64,000 bases of DNA from Limnohabitans sp. 63ED37-2 (GCF_001412535.1 NZ_CP011774.1:2165501-2229500); one strand, 5' to 3'. Positions 26,792 to 36,127 are shown, counted from the first letter of the stretch. Numbers and translations are program-made. Notes: generated by a model not told the origin, from the sequence alone.

Positions 26792-26829
26792 AAAAGAACG
26801 ACCACCGCAATTGGGTGGCCGCTCTTTTT
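26792..26829. terminator. terminator between 5'-nucleotidase and pst promoter
   Basis: A 15-bp stem (AAAAGAGCGGCCACC against GGTGGTCGTTCTTTT on the minus strand, allowing G-U pairs) with a short loop. On the plus strand it ends in TTTTTG. It lies in the roughly 290 bp gap between the 5'-nucleotidase stop and pstS; besides this and the Pho box I see nothing else there. Confidence 0.6.
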
Positions 26830-26913
26830 GTCAGTCATATGTCAGTACATACTTCTGACCATGAAACATGGCTTTAGACGACATCTTGGCTTCTTCGGTA
26901 GCAGCACACCCAT

Positions 26914-28950
26914 TCAGTTCAAAACCGTGTCCGATCGCTGACTCAGGTTCTGAATGCGCAGGTCTTGCGCAGCTGGTGTGTCTTTCACGCCAAAGGCTGA
27001 GCTGCCAAATTGGCTCTTCATGAACTTCATGAAGGCGTCTTGTTCGCTGCCCAACAAAGCTGTGCTGGTGCTGGCAACACCTCCGCCTGTCGTGGCGGTC
27101 ATGGCGGCATCCAACTTGGTCAGATTCACAAAATCGGCCGTGGCTGGGAAGGGGTAACCATCACCACCGCCGGCAGCCGTGCTCGTGCCCTCGGCCAGGA
27201 AGTTCAGCGTCACCAGGCGGAAGGTGCGCTGCGCATTGCCCACCAGCACCCCGTTTTGCACCACCACATCGCTGCCCACCTTGAGCGAACGAATGCGCTC
27301 ACCCGCTGTAGTGACGGCAAAATTGGCATCCAACGCTTGCGCTGTGCGGCTTGGGTCATAACTGAAGCTCATGCCACCCACCTGGGGGAAGCGGCCCTGG
27401 CTGCCCAAGACCGCCACGCCATGCTCCAGCAAGGACTTGAGTTGTGCGGCCGTGACGTCAAAGGTCCACAACTTGTTGTTGAACTTCAAAGCCGTTTCCA
27501 CCGCCAATTGAGAAATTTCACCCGACTGACGATTGGCTTCTGCGTTGGCTTTGGGTGCGGTCAGAACAGCCGCAGCAGTGGCGCCTGGCATGGCCAGAAC
27601 TTCACCAATTTCAGACCGGATACCGCCACCATTTTTCAGGGAAATTTGGACCGTCGGGTCCAACAATCGGGCATACCAAAGGTTGGCATCGGCCGTTAGG
27701 TTACCGAAGTTCGTTTCCTCGTTGCGCACGGCAGCGCGGCGGCCTTCCAGAAATTCAGAGGTTTTTCCAAAGACGTTGCCGTCCTTGGACTTGAGCACGG
27801 CCTTGATGGCGTCACGCACTTGGGTGACCAGGCCTGATACGGTCACACCCCCTGCGCTGTCGTCACTCTCGCTGGTCATCCAAGCACCGGAGAGCTTGCT
27901 GTCAAAACGCTGCGGGATCAGGACACCTTTGTCGTCAAACGGCGCCATAAAGCGCCCGAGGTATTTGTAGTCGGCATCCACGTTCACCACCACCGTCGGC
28001 TGGCCCGCTGCGTCTTTGGTTTCATAGGGGTAATCACCTGCGGATTTGTCACCTGTGCGCAGTACATCGTTGGCATCGGACAGCAACGTGTTGGAGCCCC
28101 CGGCGACGATGATGTCCACATTTTTCAAACGCTGTGCCAAGGCTTTTTCAATGGCCAAGGTTTGCATGTGGGCCAACAGCACCACCTTGTTGATGCCCGC
28201 TGCGGTCATCTCGTCCACCCCTTTTTGGATGGTCGCCGCCAGTCCGGCCACATCCACTTCGCTGCTGGTCAGCACGGGTGTGAACTGCAGTTTTCCGGGG
28301 GAGGTGATGTTGGCAAACACGGGTGAGCTGGCACCGATGACGCCAATTTTTTGACCGCCAACGTCCACCACCGTCCAGCCGGTCAACTTGCCAGATTGCT
28401 CTTGCGCCTTACCACCGTTGGCCAACTTGAGAGCAGCCACTTCAGAGTCCGCTGCAAAGTCAACGTTGTAGGCCAGATAAGGAAAACGAGCACCCGACCA
28501 TGCGCCACTGGGTTTGATCATGTCAGCAAACTGCTTGGTGCCCAAATCCAACTCATGGTTTCCGATGGCAGAGGCCTGAACGCCCATCGCGTTCAAGAAT
28601 GCAATGTCAGCACGCCCCACTTCGGCCACACCCAGTGCGGCACTCAAACTGGTGTCGTTGGCCGCATTAAAACGTGGCCCAGGGATGTAGTTGTCACCCG
28701 AACTGACCGTGAGAGTTTGCTGGGGGTACTGAGCGCGAAATTTGTTGATGAGGCCTGACAAATTCGCCACGCTGTTGAGAGCCGTGCTGTCGGAGCCATC
28801 GGCATCCGAGATGTGCAACAGCTGCAGGGTGAAGGCCGCTTCAGGTGCTGCATTGCTCGTGCCGCCGCAAGCGCTGAGCATGAGCGCAGAAGCCACCGTG
28901 GCGATCAGGAGTCTTCGAGTCAGAAGTTGTTTCATATCAGTGACTTTCAT
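26914..28950 (-). CDS. 5'-nucleotidase / metallophosphatase lipoprotein (UshA/NTE family)
   Basis: A 678-residue secreted phosphatase with a lipoprotein signal (LSACGG, Cys about 28). The N-terminal calcineurin-like domain has ISDADGSD at the usual metal site, SGDNYIPG, the GNHELDLG motif and VVLLAHMQ. The C-terminal 5'-nucleotidase substrate domain contains RNEETNFGNLTAD and LKNGGGIRSEIG. It would release Pi from nucleotides in the periplasm. The first metal motif reads SDAD where SDxH is more usual, as in some family branches. A four-repeat Pho box lies upstream. Confidence 0.9.
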   Translation of the reverse strand: MKVTDMKQLLTRRLLIATVASALMLSACGGTSNAAPEAAFTLQLLHISDADGSDSTALNSVANLSGLINKFRAQYPQQTLTVSSGDNYIPGPRFNAANDTSLSAALGVAEVGRADIAFLNAMGVQASAIGNHELDLGTKQFADMIKPSGAWSGARFPYLAYNVDFAADSEVAALKLANGGKAQEQSGKLTGWTVVDVGGQKIGVIGASSPVFANITSPGKLQFTPVLTSSEVDVAGLAATIQKGVDEMTAAGINKVVLLAHMQTLAIEKALAQRLKNVDIIVAGGSNTLLSDANDVLRTGDKSAGDYPYETKDAAGQPTVVVNVDADYKYLGRFMAPFDDKGVLIPQRFDSKLSGAWMTSESDDSAGGVTVSGLVTQVRDAIKAVLKSKDGNVFGKTSEFLEGRRAAVRNEETNFGNLTADANLWYARLLDPTVQISLKNGGGIRSEIGEVLAMPGATAAAVLTAPKANAEANRQSGEISQLAVETALKFNNKLWTFDVTAAQLKSLLEHGVAVLGSQGRFPQVGGMSFSYDPSRTAQALDANFAVTTAGERIRSLKVGSDVVVQNGVLVGNAQRTFRLVTLNFLAEGTSTAAGGGDGYPFPATADFVNLTKLDAAMTATTGGGVASTSTALLGSEQDAFMKFMKSQFGSSAFGVKDTPAAQDLRIQNLSQRSDTVLN

Positions 28951-28984
28951 GGGTGATTGATCTCTTTGAAGTTAGCCACCCCAT

Positions 28985-29024
28985 GTGACATCGAAATGAA
29001 AAATTGATGACGTATGTTTGAAAA
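28985..29024 (-). promoter_or_regulatory. four-repeat PhoB box upstream of the 5'-nucleotidase
   Basis: On the minus strand TTTTCAA, ACGTCAT, TTTTCAT and ATGTCAC are spaced exactly 11 bp, ending 34 bp before the start codon. Confidence 0.7.
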
Positions 29025-29083
29025 GTCAAATCCACCAAATCAAGAATGATGATTTTTTAGATGCGCACAAATTTTTAATTGAT

Positions 29084-29101
29084 TTGTCATATCAGCATCA
29101 C
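29084..29101 (+). promoter_or_regulatory. PhoB box upstream of phoD
   Basis: TTGTCAT (29084) and GCATCAC (29095) lie 11 bp apart, 53 bp before the phoD GTG. Confidence 0.65.
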
Positions 29102-29154
29102 TCAGACCCTGCAAATTACCCTTGTTTTATCCATCTAACCCACAGGAGTTTTCA

Positions 29155-30861
29155 GTGACCACATCCACATCACGCCGCGAATTTGTCGTGCGCATCGCCA
29201 GTGTTTCCGCTGTTCTGGCCACAGGCGCGGGCTTGTCTGCTTGTGGCGGTGACAAAGCCCAAGCAGAATTCAACTTTGGGGTCGCCAGTGGCGATCCACT
29301 GGCTGACAAAGTGATCCTTTGGACACACGCCAAATTTCCGGGCATCGATGCAGATGTCTCATTGCGTTACCAGGTTTCCAAAGATGCCGGATTCACGCAA
29401 GTGGTCAACGAAGGTTCGGCAGTGGCCTCATTGGCCACAGGTTTCACCGCCAAAGTCGATGCCAGTGGACTCCAAGCGGGTACTGCTTATTTTTACCGCT
29501 TCAGCCAAGGTGGCAACCACTCACCCGTGGGGCAAACACGCACCTTGCCTCAAACGGCAGAGAGCCTCAAATTGGCCGTCATGAGCTGTACCAACTTCCC
29601 CACCGGATTCTTCAATGTGTATGCCGAAGTGGCCAAAAGCGATGCTGAGTTTGCCCTGCATTTGGGCGACTACATCTACGAATATGCAGCAGATGGTTAC
29701 GCCTCATCGTCGGCGGCCGCATTGGGCCGTGTGTCATTGCCAGGCACCGAGTTGCGCACCTTGGCCGATTACCGCGCCCGCCATGCCCAATACAAGAGCG
29801 ATCCCGACAGCAAGAACCTGCATGCGCTCAAACCCATGATCGCGGTTTGGGATGACCATGAAATCGCCAACGACGCCTTCAAAGATGGTGCAGAAAACCA
29901 CACCACAGCCACAGAGGGCGCCTGGGCTGACCGCAAGGCTGCCGCTTTGCAGGCTTATCACGAGTGGATGCCCATCAGGACCGGAACGGATAAAACCAAA
30001 ATTTACCGCAGCTTCAACTTTGGCAACCTGGTGAGTCTGCACATGCTGGACACGCGCTTGATCGGCCGTGATGCACAAATTGAGATTGGCGAACTGGCGG
30101 GGGCTGCGGGTCCTGCCGCGCGAAACGCAGCACTGAGCGCATTTTCCTCACCCACGCGCCAAATGCTGGGCACCGAACAAATGCAATGGTTGCAAGGCCA
30201 GTTGGCTGCCAGCACTGCGCGTTGGCAAGTGCTGGGACAGCAAGTGCTCATGGGACGCATGGAGTTTCCAGTCTCGGTGTTGGCGGCACTGAACCCTTCA
30301 GACTTGTCTCCAGCTGCTCAGCAGGCTGGACAAAAAGCCGTGACCGATTACCTGACCGCCAAAGCCACACCGACTGGCGCACGCACACCCGCCCAAGCTG
30401 CTTTGATGGACACCACACTCAATCCCAAACTGGGATACAACCTGGACGCATGGGATGGTTATGTGGTCGCCCGCGAAACCTTGCTCATGACGGCCTACCA
30501 ATTGCAAAAACGCCTGGTGGTACTGGCTGGCGACACCCACAACGCCTGGCACAGTGATCTGACCCTGATGGGCCTGGCCGATCCTCGCTTGGCTGGCACC
30601 AAGGTGGGTGAAGAGTTCGCCACTTCGTCGGTCAGCTCACCAGGCCTTGAAAACTATTTGGTGACTTTGAGCCCGGCACAGATCAAAGGCATTTTTGAAG
30701 GCGTGGTCGATGACCTCAATTGGATGGATGCTTCCAAGCGGGGGTTTCTGAAAATGAGCTTCTCTGCGGCCGAAGCCAAGGGCGAATGGTTCTTTGTGGA
30801 CACCATCAGCAGCAGGGCTTACACCAGCGTTCTGGGCAACACACGCACCCAGCAGGCTTGA
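29155..30861 (+). CDS. phoD: alkaline phosphatase PhoD
   Basis: About 568 residues. I start at the GTG at 29155 because CAGGAG lies six bases upstream; an earlier TTG at 29122 lacks such a site. A Tat signal (SRREFVVRI) and a lipobox (LSAC) open it. The PhoD N domain (ASGDPLADKVILWTH) precedes the catalytic domain with CTNFP, HLGDYIYEY, WDDHEIANDAF and LAGDTHNAWHSD, which bind Fe and Ca. It hydrolyses phosphomono- and diesters outside the inner membrane. It is divergent from the 5'-nucleotidase gene, both with Pho boxes. Confidence 0.95.
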   Translation: MTTSTSRREFVVRIASVSAVLATGAGLSACGGDKAQAEFNFGVASGDPLADKVILWTHAKFPGIDADVSLRYQVSKDAGFTQVVNEGSAVASLATGFTAKVDASGLQAGTAYFYRFSQGGNHSPVGQTRTLPQTAESLKLAVMSCTNFPTGFFNVYAEVAKSDAEFALHLGDYIYEYAADGYASSSAAALGRVSLPGTELRTLADYRARHAQYKSDPDSKNLHALKPMIAVWDDHEIANDAFKDGAENHTTATEGAWADRKAAALQAYHEWMPIRTGTDKTKIYRSFNFGNLVSLHMLDTRLIGRDAQIEIGELAGAAGPAARNAALSAFSSPTRQMLGTEQMQWLQGQLAASTARWQVLGQQVLMGRMEFPVSVLAALNPSDLSPAAQQAGQKAVTDYLTAKATPTGARTPAQAALMDTTLNPKLGYNLDAWDGYVVARETLLMTAYQLQKRLVVLAGDTHNAWHSDLTLMGLADPRLAGTKVGEEFATSSVSSPGLENYLVTLSPAQIKGIFEGVVDDLNWMDASKRGFLKMSFSAAEAKGEWFFVDTISSRAYTSVLGNTRTQQA

Positions 30862-30879
30862 GTCACGCACACCCGACAG

Positions 30880-30909
30880 GTCATGCGCCCATGGGTGCCT
30901 GACTTTTTT
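30880..30909 (+). terminator. intrinsic terminator of phoD
   Basis: Near-perfect 12-bp inverted repeat (GTCATGCGCCCA / TGGGTGCCTGAC) followed by TTTTTTA, 19 bp after the stop. Confidence 0.75.
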
Positions 30910-30942
30910 ATGGGGCTTGTCGCAAACGGCCTGCGCAGGAGA

Positions 30943-32091
30943 TCAACTTGTTTGGAGTGCTGATTTGGGTGTTTGTTTAGGCATGATTTGCGCCAAAGAT
31001 GCCACGACCTCAAAAACCGCTTGGTTGTTGATTTCTTGGACATGTTTTTGGTAGCGGGTCAAATCATCCAGAACAGCTTCGACCACACCAGGCAGTTCAC
31101 TGACCGAGCCGATGACCTTGCCCAACTGGTTCTCTTCAACCCAGGTCGTGTTGTAGCGTTCTTGCGGCATGGTGGCGGCATTGCGGAAGGTGATGACCGG
31201 CAGCCCCATGTGTACCGCTTCACTCAAACTGCCCGGGCCAGGCTTGCCCACAAAATAGTCGCACAGCTGCATGAACTGATCGATGTCTTTGGTGAAGCCC
31301 AACACAAGGTGGTACATAGACGGTGATTGAGCAGCCATTTTCTGAGCCAAGGTGTTGTTGTGCCCTGCCACAAAAATCAATTGCCGATCTGGCAAGGCCT
31401 TGGCAATTTTGAGCATGTCATTGGAGCCATGCCCACCAAACAGAACCAAACCCGTGGGCCGATTGGGATCCAAGCCCAGTTCAACGAAGCGCTGACCCTT
31501 GTCCACACAAGACTTGCGATAGAAGCTGGGGCGCAAAATCATGCCAGAGGTCTGGATGATGGATGCGGCGTCATAACCCTGGCTTGCCGCCTGTGATGCC
31601 GCAAACTCTGTGCCGCAGATGATGTACTGACCTTGATTGGGCTCTATCCAAAAGTTAGGGGGGTAATCGGCCATGTCGGTGAGGACCGTGACATAGGGAA
31701 CACCCGGCAACTCGTCACGCAAGGCCTCGTACATGACCTTGTTGAAATTGGGCACCAACGAGACCACCAAATGAGGCTGGGTATTGCGCCAGAACGATCT
31801 CATCTTCTTTTTGAGCGTGGGCAGTGTCAGCCGAATCATGGCCTGAAACAGCTTGAGTTCGGTGGCCAGGCCCCGTGTCCACCCCCGTTTGAGTCTCATG
31901 TTGTAAAGATCTTCAGGCGCAAAGCCTGTCAATTTTTGGTAATAGCGGTCTGAGTCAATGACTTCAAACAGGTTCACCAGCGTGACAGCCCAGTCGGGCT
32001 GCGCTTGGGCGATGACTTCTTGGAGTGCGAGTGCGGCAGAACGGTGCCCGCCTCCGGCGTTGAAATAAATGAGCTGTACATCGTGTGCCAT
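30943..32091 (-). CDS. GT28 glycosyltransferase, MGDG-synthase-like
   Basis: A 382-residue GT-B protein. The N-domain opens IYFNAGGGHRSAALAL, the acceptor loop of monogalactosyldiacylglycerol synthases and processive diacylglycerol glucosyltransferases. The C-domain has LFGGHGSNDML and the donor motif GKPGPGSLSEAVHMGLPVI (MurG-like). It would transfer glucose or galactose to diacylglycerol, building phosphate-free membrane glycolipid. A Pho box lies just upstream. With PlcP at 51.4 kb supplying diacylglycerol, this fits phosphate-starvation lipid remodelling; the sugar is not deducible. Confidence 0.85.
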   Translation of the reverse strand: MAHDVQLIYFNAGGGHRSAALALQEVIAQAQPDWAVTLVNLFEVIDSDRYYQKLTGFAPEDLYNMRLKRGWTRGLATELKLFQAMIRLTLPTLKKKMRSFWRNTQPHLVVSLVPNFNKVMYEALRDELPGVPYVTVLTDMADYPPNFWIEPNQGQYIICGTEFAASQAASQGYDAASIIQTSGMILRPSFYRKSCVDKGQRFVELGLDPNRPTGLVLFGGHGSNDMLKIAKALPDRQLIFVAGHNNTLAQKMAAQSPSMYHLVLGFTKDIDQFMQLCDYFVGKPGPGSLSEAVHMGLPVITFRNAATMPQERYNTTWVEENQLGKVIGSVSELPGVVEAVLDDLTRYQKHVQEINNQAVFEVVASLAQIMPKQTPKSALQTS

Positions 32092-32115
32092 GGCCTTGTA
32101 GCTTGACCGATGCGA

Positions 32116-32133
32116 ATGACACCGACATGACCA
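32116..32133 (-). promoter_or_regulatory. PhoB box upstream of the GT28 gene
   Basis: On the minus strand TGGTCAT and GTGTCAT are 11 bp apart, 25 bp before the start codon. Confidence 0.55.
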
Positions 32134-32180
32134 TGCCCGTCCTTTTCATCACAGGAAAAAATTCGGAATTTGAATTGCAA

Positions 32181-32209
32181 TTGCCATATCTTGTTCACAA
32201 AAATTTCAC
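32181..32209 (+). promoter_or_regulatory. three-repeat PhoB box upstream of the 91-residue gene and ParA
   Basis: TTGCCAT (32181), TGTTCAC (32192) and ATTTCAC (32203) are at exact 11 bp steps, 49 bp before the ATG at 32258. Confidence 0.55.
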
Positions 32210-32257
32210 ATAAAAAGGAATCCATCACACCCACAATCAAGATTTTTGAATTTCATC

Positions 32258-32533
32258 ATGCGTGCCATCAAAAAAGTCCGTCAGCTCATTGCCCACGAGC
32301 CCTTAAATCCCACGGCTCAGATTTTTGCCCGATTGATTTCTTCCTTGGTCGACGAAGTGGATTTCTCACTCAAGGATCTGTATGAACTGGGCACCTCAGA
32401 TTTCCAGTTGGCCATGGACATCTTGCAAGAGTGGCGGCTGGACCGTTATTACATGGGCAAAGCCAAAACATTCGATGTGGCCATGCAAGCCCTGCAGTTG
32501 AACCAGCCCAAGTCGAGCAAGCCCAAGGCTTGA
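32258..32533 (+). CDS. small unknown protein paired with a ParA-type ATPase
   Basis: A 91-residue soluble protein (MRAIKKVRQLI at the start). It contains an acidic helical middle (LVDEVDFSLKDLYEL) and a Lys/Ser-rich tail. I start at the ATG at 32258; the TTG at 32246 is also in frame. It is not recognised. The downstream ParA gene begins 35 bp later on the same strand, so the two probably form an operon under the upstream Pho box, suggesting it may be a partner or regulator of the ATPase. Confidence 0.7.
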   Translation: MRAIKKVRQLIAHEPLNPTAQIFARLISSLVDEVDFSLKDLYELGTSDFQLAMDILQEWRLDRYYMGKAKTFDVAMQALQLNQPKSSKPKA

Positions 32534-32567
32534 GGCCCGTCGATTTTTTCAAGTCAGGATTTGATTC

Positions 32568-33197
32568 ATGCGAATTGCTTCATTTGTGGGACAAAAGGGC
32601 GGTGTCGGCAAAAGCACATTGGCCCGAGTCTTGGCCGTGGCTGCGGCCCGTGCGCAGCACAAGGTGTTGATCGGTGACTTCGATCTGGAGCAACTCACCT
32701 GCGTCGAGTGGGGTGCACTGAGGTTGCGCAACGGCATTGAGCCCGAGATTGAAGCCCGCGCTTTCAAGAGCCTTAAAAAGTTACGCAAAACCGTGGAGGG
32801 CTATGACCTGGTGGTGGTGGACACCCGGGGCTTGGCCGACGAACTGACCGAAGATGTCAGCCGCGAAAGTGACGTGGTGTTCTTGCCCACAGGCACCTCG
32901 ATGGATGATCTCCGACCCACCTTGGCGCTGGCCCGCAAGCTGGCCAAAACCCGCTCTGTGGGCAACAAGATTGTCATCGTCTTGTCCAAAACGGGCCGTT
33001 CGGAGCGCTTGCTCGAACAAGCCGAAGCCACCATTGCCGAGGCAGGTTTTGACATGCTCAATGCTGTCTGGCCAGAGCGTGACGGCTTTCAAGCCGATCT
33101 GGATGTGGGCCGCGCTGGCAGCGAGTCGAGCAACCCACACCTCAAACAAGCGGCCCAAGATGTGGAGCGCGCGCTGCTGACTTTGGCCATGACCTGA
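32568..33197 (+). CDS. ParA/MinD-type P-loop ATPase
   Basis: A 209-residue ATPase with the deviant Walker A GQKGGVGKST (both Lys present), the switch region (VVVDTRGLADE) and Walker B-like segment. These proteins position cargo such as DNA, chemoreceptors or polyhydroxyalkanoate or polyphosphate granules. No ParB, centromere-like repeat or replication gene lies nearby, so plasmid partition is unlikely. Position in a Pho-controlled unit suggests a cell-organisation role under phosphate stress, which is inference. Confidence 0.9.
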   Translation: MRIASFVGQKGGVGKSTLARVLAVAAARAQHKVLIGDFDLEQLTCVEWGALRLRNGIEPEIEARAFKSLKKLRKTVEGYDLVVVDTRGLADELTEDVSRESDVVFLPTGTSMDDLRPTLALARKLAKTRSVGNKIVIVLSKTGRSERLLEQAEATIAEAGFDMLNAVWPERDGFQADLDVGRAGSESSNPHLKQAAQDVERALLTLAMT

Positions 33198-33257
33198 ACT
33201 TGGGGGGCCAAGGTGTCATGGGGCAAAATGGTGCGCTCCATGAACCACTCATCTGAA

Positions 33258-33791
33258 ATGACCATGGCTTCTCAAACACGCAGGCAACTGGCCCTGGGCT
33301 TAGGCCTGGGCGCTTTGTGGCCCTGGGCCAGCGCACTGGCCCAAGCCCCCTCCGAAGCGGCCCTCGAAGCTCTGGCACCCGCCATGCCCCGCTTGGGAGA
33401 TGTGCTCAAGGTGCCGTCCATCCGTTTGCTGACTGGCCAGAACTTCCAGTACGAGCGCCAGCCTTTGCTGCTGTATTGGTGGTCCAGCACCTGCCCCTTT
33501 TGCGCCTTGCAAAGCCCCAGCATGCAGGCCTTATGGGATTCGCAAAAAAGCCGAGGCCTGCGCATGCTGGCCTTGTCCATCGACAAAAAGCCCGAAGATG
33601 CCCAAGCTTATCTGCAAAAACGCGGCTACACCTTCCCCTCGGCTTGGGCCAGCCCGGCGTGGCGCCAACAATTTCCCAAACCGAAGGGCTTGCCCATCAC
33701 GCTCTTGATGGACAGCCAGCACAAAGTGATGCTGGCAGAAAAGGGCCAAATGTTCGCCGAGGATGTCGAAGCCATCTCTCGGCTGCTCTGA
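33258..33791 (+). CDS. TlpA/thioredoxin-like secreted protein
   Basis: About 177 residues. A signal peptide with twin Arg (QTRRQLALGLG) ends near ALAQA. The thioredoxin-like domain has the active-site motif WWSSTCPFC and a cis-Pro (KGLPITLLM). It is a periplasmic thiol reductase or peroxidoxin-like protein of the TlpA/ResA group. The start could be 33258 or 33264. It lies 60 bp after parA and converges on phoX. Disulfide upkeep of exported phosphatases is possible but unproven. Confidence 0.82.
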   Translation: MTMASQTRRQLALGLGLGALWPWASALAQAPSEAALEALAPAMPRLGDVLKVPSIRLLTGQNFQYERQPLLLYWWSSTCPFCALQSPSMQALWDSQKSRGLRMLALSIDKKPEDAQAYLQKRGYTFPSAWASPAWRQQFPKPKGLPITLLMDSQHKVMLAEKGQMFAEDVEAISRLL

Positions 33792-33809
33792 ACACTTGGC
33801 CCCTGGGCT

Positions 33810-36035
33810 TTAGAGCCCGATCACGCCACCGTCAGTGCGGGTGATCACGATGGTCGCCGAACGTGGGCGGCCTTGCGGGCCATAACCTGCATTGCCTGGC
33901 CACATGCTTTGGGGGGCCGAGCCCGAAGCCAAAGGCTTGGACAATTCACCCGGGTGCTGGATGTTGACGAACAGGGTTCTGCCATCAGCGGTCTCGGTGA
34001 TCCCGGTGACTTCAGCACCCTGAGGTGCCACCAGAAAGCGGCGCAGTTTGGCTTCGCCCAAGGCTGCACCCAAGAAGCTTTCTTGTGTGCCGTTTTGCTC
34101 AACGCCACCCACCATCATCTTGTTTTTCACGGTCACTTTGCCGCCGTCACCCACCTGGCCCGGAATGGCGGCCAGCATCATGCAGTTGGTCTCGTCGGTG
34201 AAAGCGCCGTCGTCGGTCTGGATCCAGCAAATGCCGGTGGCTTTGCTGAACCACAGACCGTCTGGCGATGAGAACGAGTTCTTGGCCGTCAAGCCCGACA
34301 AGTTGGCGTCACCCGAGTCTTCCTCAGCACCGAACAAGAAGATGTCCCAAGCAAAGGTCTTGGCCGAGGCTTGGTGGCCAGGCTCTTTGAAGCGGATGAT
34401 GTGGCCGTGTGGGTTGCCCGTGCCTTTTTTCCCGTCCAAGTCCATGTAAGCGCGTGGGTTGGCGGCATCGACCTTGGTGGGCGTGCGGTTGGCCGCATTG
34501 TTGTTGGTCAATGCGAAGTACACCTCGCCATTGCGGTAGTTGACCGCGCCCCACTCCGGGCGGTCCATCTTGGTGGCGCCCACGGCGTCTGCTGCAAAGC
34601 GTGCATTGATGAACACATCACCCTGATTGGCAAACTTGTAGGTGCTGTGGTTGGCAATGCGCGGGTCAGCGATGGTCAGCTCCAGCCACTCACCTTGGCC
34701 TGTGGAATCAAAGCGGGCGACGTACAACTTGCCTTCGCTCAGGTACTTGTCACCGGCCACCAAACCGCCACCCACATCGCGGGGGTCCCACACCGCGGTA
34801 CTCACAAACTTGTAGATGTATTCGTTGCGTGAATCACAACCCATGTAGAAAGCCAAGGGCTGACCCGCCACAGGCACGCTGCACACAGCGGCTTCGTGTG
34901 CGAAGCGGCCCATGGCCACGCGCTTGACGGGTGTGGAGTTAGGGGCCAATGGGTCAATTTCGACGTTGTAGCCAAAGGTGTTGGCCTCATTGCGGAAATC
35001 ACGCTCGGCGTTGGCACCGGTGGCCGCCAAGTTCCAGCGGGCAAAACGGTCGTCGGTGGCCGATACGGTGTGCCAGCCCTGGCTGGGTGCGCGGGTGGCG
35101 CCTGCTGCTGGAGCCGATGAGGGCACACCATAGCGCTTGCGTGCAGCCACTTCTTTGGCTGGGAGCGCAGCACCATTGGCCGTGGTCTGGAAGTAATAAG
35201 CCCAGTTTTCTTCGCAGCCCAAATACGTGCCCCATGGCGTTTTGCCATGGCCGCAGTTGTTCAGCGTGCCACGCGCCATGGCACCCGCCGTGTCCCAGCG
35301 GGTGACCATGAAGCTGCGGATCGCATCGATGTGGGCGCGGGGGCCGCTGATGCGCACGGGGGTTTGTGCGGTGATGCGGCGGTTCAGCGGTGAGTCTTGC
35401 TTGATGCGCCAGCCTTGTGGTGTTTTGACGATCTCGACCACCGAAACGCCGTGGTGGTTGATCTCTTTGAGCACTTCCAACTCGGGGCGTGTGCCCAAGT
35501 CCCAGTCACCAAACTGCGTAAACTTTTTGCCCACCACGCCATTGGACGTTTGGCCGTTGGGGTGCATGAAGTGCGCGTCGGCCGAGCTTTCGTGGTTCAC
35601 ACACAGCACAGCACGGCCGGTTTCGTTCTCGGTGTAGCGTCCGTTGGCATCGATGTAATAAATGTCCATGCCGTCGTGGTGATCGCCCACGCGACGCGAC
35701 CAGTCGTCGGCTTCCGTGCCTTTGTTGGAGTAAGCGGCCAGGGCCGAGTCCAGCGCATCGCCTGTGGCGTGCAAGACGCTGTATTGGTAACCGGGTGGCA
35801 GCATGACGTTGTCGAGCAGACTTTTTTCGACAGAAGGAAAACCCAGGGCCTTGGGCGCAGCGGCCATACCCGAAGTCAAAGTGGCGCAACCGGGCAGCAT
35901 GGCCAGGCCAGCCAAACCCAAACCACCACGCAACAAACCACGGCGCATGGGGTTTTGCAGGGACTGGTTCAAAACGTCCTGAAAATGAGGGTTGTTTGAG
36001 GTGTTGTGAATGGGATCGTGGTCGTGGTGTGACAT
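33810..36035 (-). CDS. phoX: alkaline phosphatase PhoX (copy 1)
   Basis: A 741-residue PhoX-family protein. It starts at the ATG at 36035 with TTGGAG upstream. An RR-containing Tat-type signal and lipobox-like LPGCATL are followed by the PhoX domain: VNHESS, LNNCGHGKTPWGTYLGCEENW, GRFAHEAAV and SSPDGLWFSKATG. PhoX binds Ca and Fe and removes Pi from many esters. A Pho box lies 36 bp upstream. The two copies in this window share the same architecture and diverge in detail. Confidence 0.95.
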   Translation of the reverse strand: MSHHDHDPIHNTSNNPHFQDVLNQSLQNPMRRGLLRGGLGLAGLAMLPGCATLTSGMAAAPKALGFPSVEKSLLDNVMLPPGYQYSVLHATGDALDSALAAYSNKGTEADDWSRRVGDHHDGMDIYYIDANGRYTENETGRAVLCVNHESSADAHFMHPNGQTSNGVVGKKFTQFGDWDLGTRPELEVLKEINHHGVSVVEIVKTPQGWRIKQDSPLNRRITAQTPVRISGPRAHIDAIRSFMVTRWDTAGAMARGTLNNCGHGKTPWGTYLGCEENWAYYFQTTANGAALPAKEVAARKRYGVPSSAPAAGATRAPSQGWHTVSATDDRFARWNLAATGANAERDFRNEANTFGYNVEIDPLAPNSTPVKRVAMGRFAHEAAVCSVPVAGQPLAFYMGCDSRNEYIYKFVSTAVWDPRDVGGGLVAGDKYLSEGKLYVARFDSTGQGEWLELTIADPRIANHSTYKFANQGDVFINARFAADAVGATKMDRPEWGAVNYRNGEVYFALTNNNAANRTPTKVDAANPRAYMDLDGKKGTGNPHGHIIRFKEPGHQASAKTFAWDIFLFGAEEDSGDANLSGLTAKNSFSSPDGLWFSKATGICWIQTDDGAFTDETNCMMLAAIPGQVGDGGKVTVKNKMMVGGVEQNGTQESFLGAALGEAKLRRFLVAPQGAEVTGITETADGRTLFVNIQHPGELSKPLASGSAPQSMWPGNAGYGPQGRPRSATIVITRTDGGVIGL

Positions 36036-36070
36036 GCATTGCTCCAAAATTTACATTGGACAATCGAGTT

Positions 36071-36088
36071 GTGAAAGTTTGATGTCAA
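36071..36088 (-). promoter_or_regulatory. PhoB box upstream of phoX copy 1
   Basis: On the minus strand TTGACAT and CTTTCAC are 11 bp apart, 36 bp before the ATG. Confidence 0.7.
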
Positions 36089-36127
36089 CCCTCCAGCCCA
36101 AACCCCAGAAGTGACATTCTTGCTGGA

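Noticed and set aside
26915..28758. Plus-strand open frames across the 5'-nucleotidase
   Set aside because: Antisense shadows with no ribosome-binding site or recognisable motif.
32258..33197. Plasmid partition locus (ParA with a small partner)
   Set aside because: No ParB, iteron or parS-like repeat is visible, and flanks are chromosomal Pho genes.
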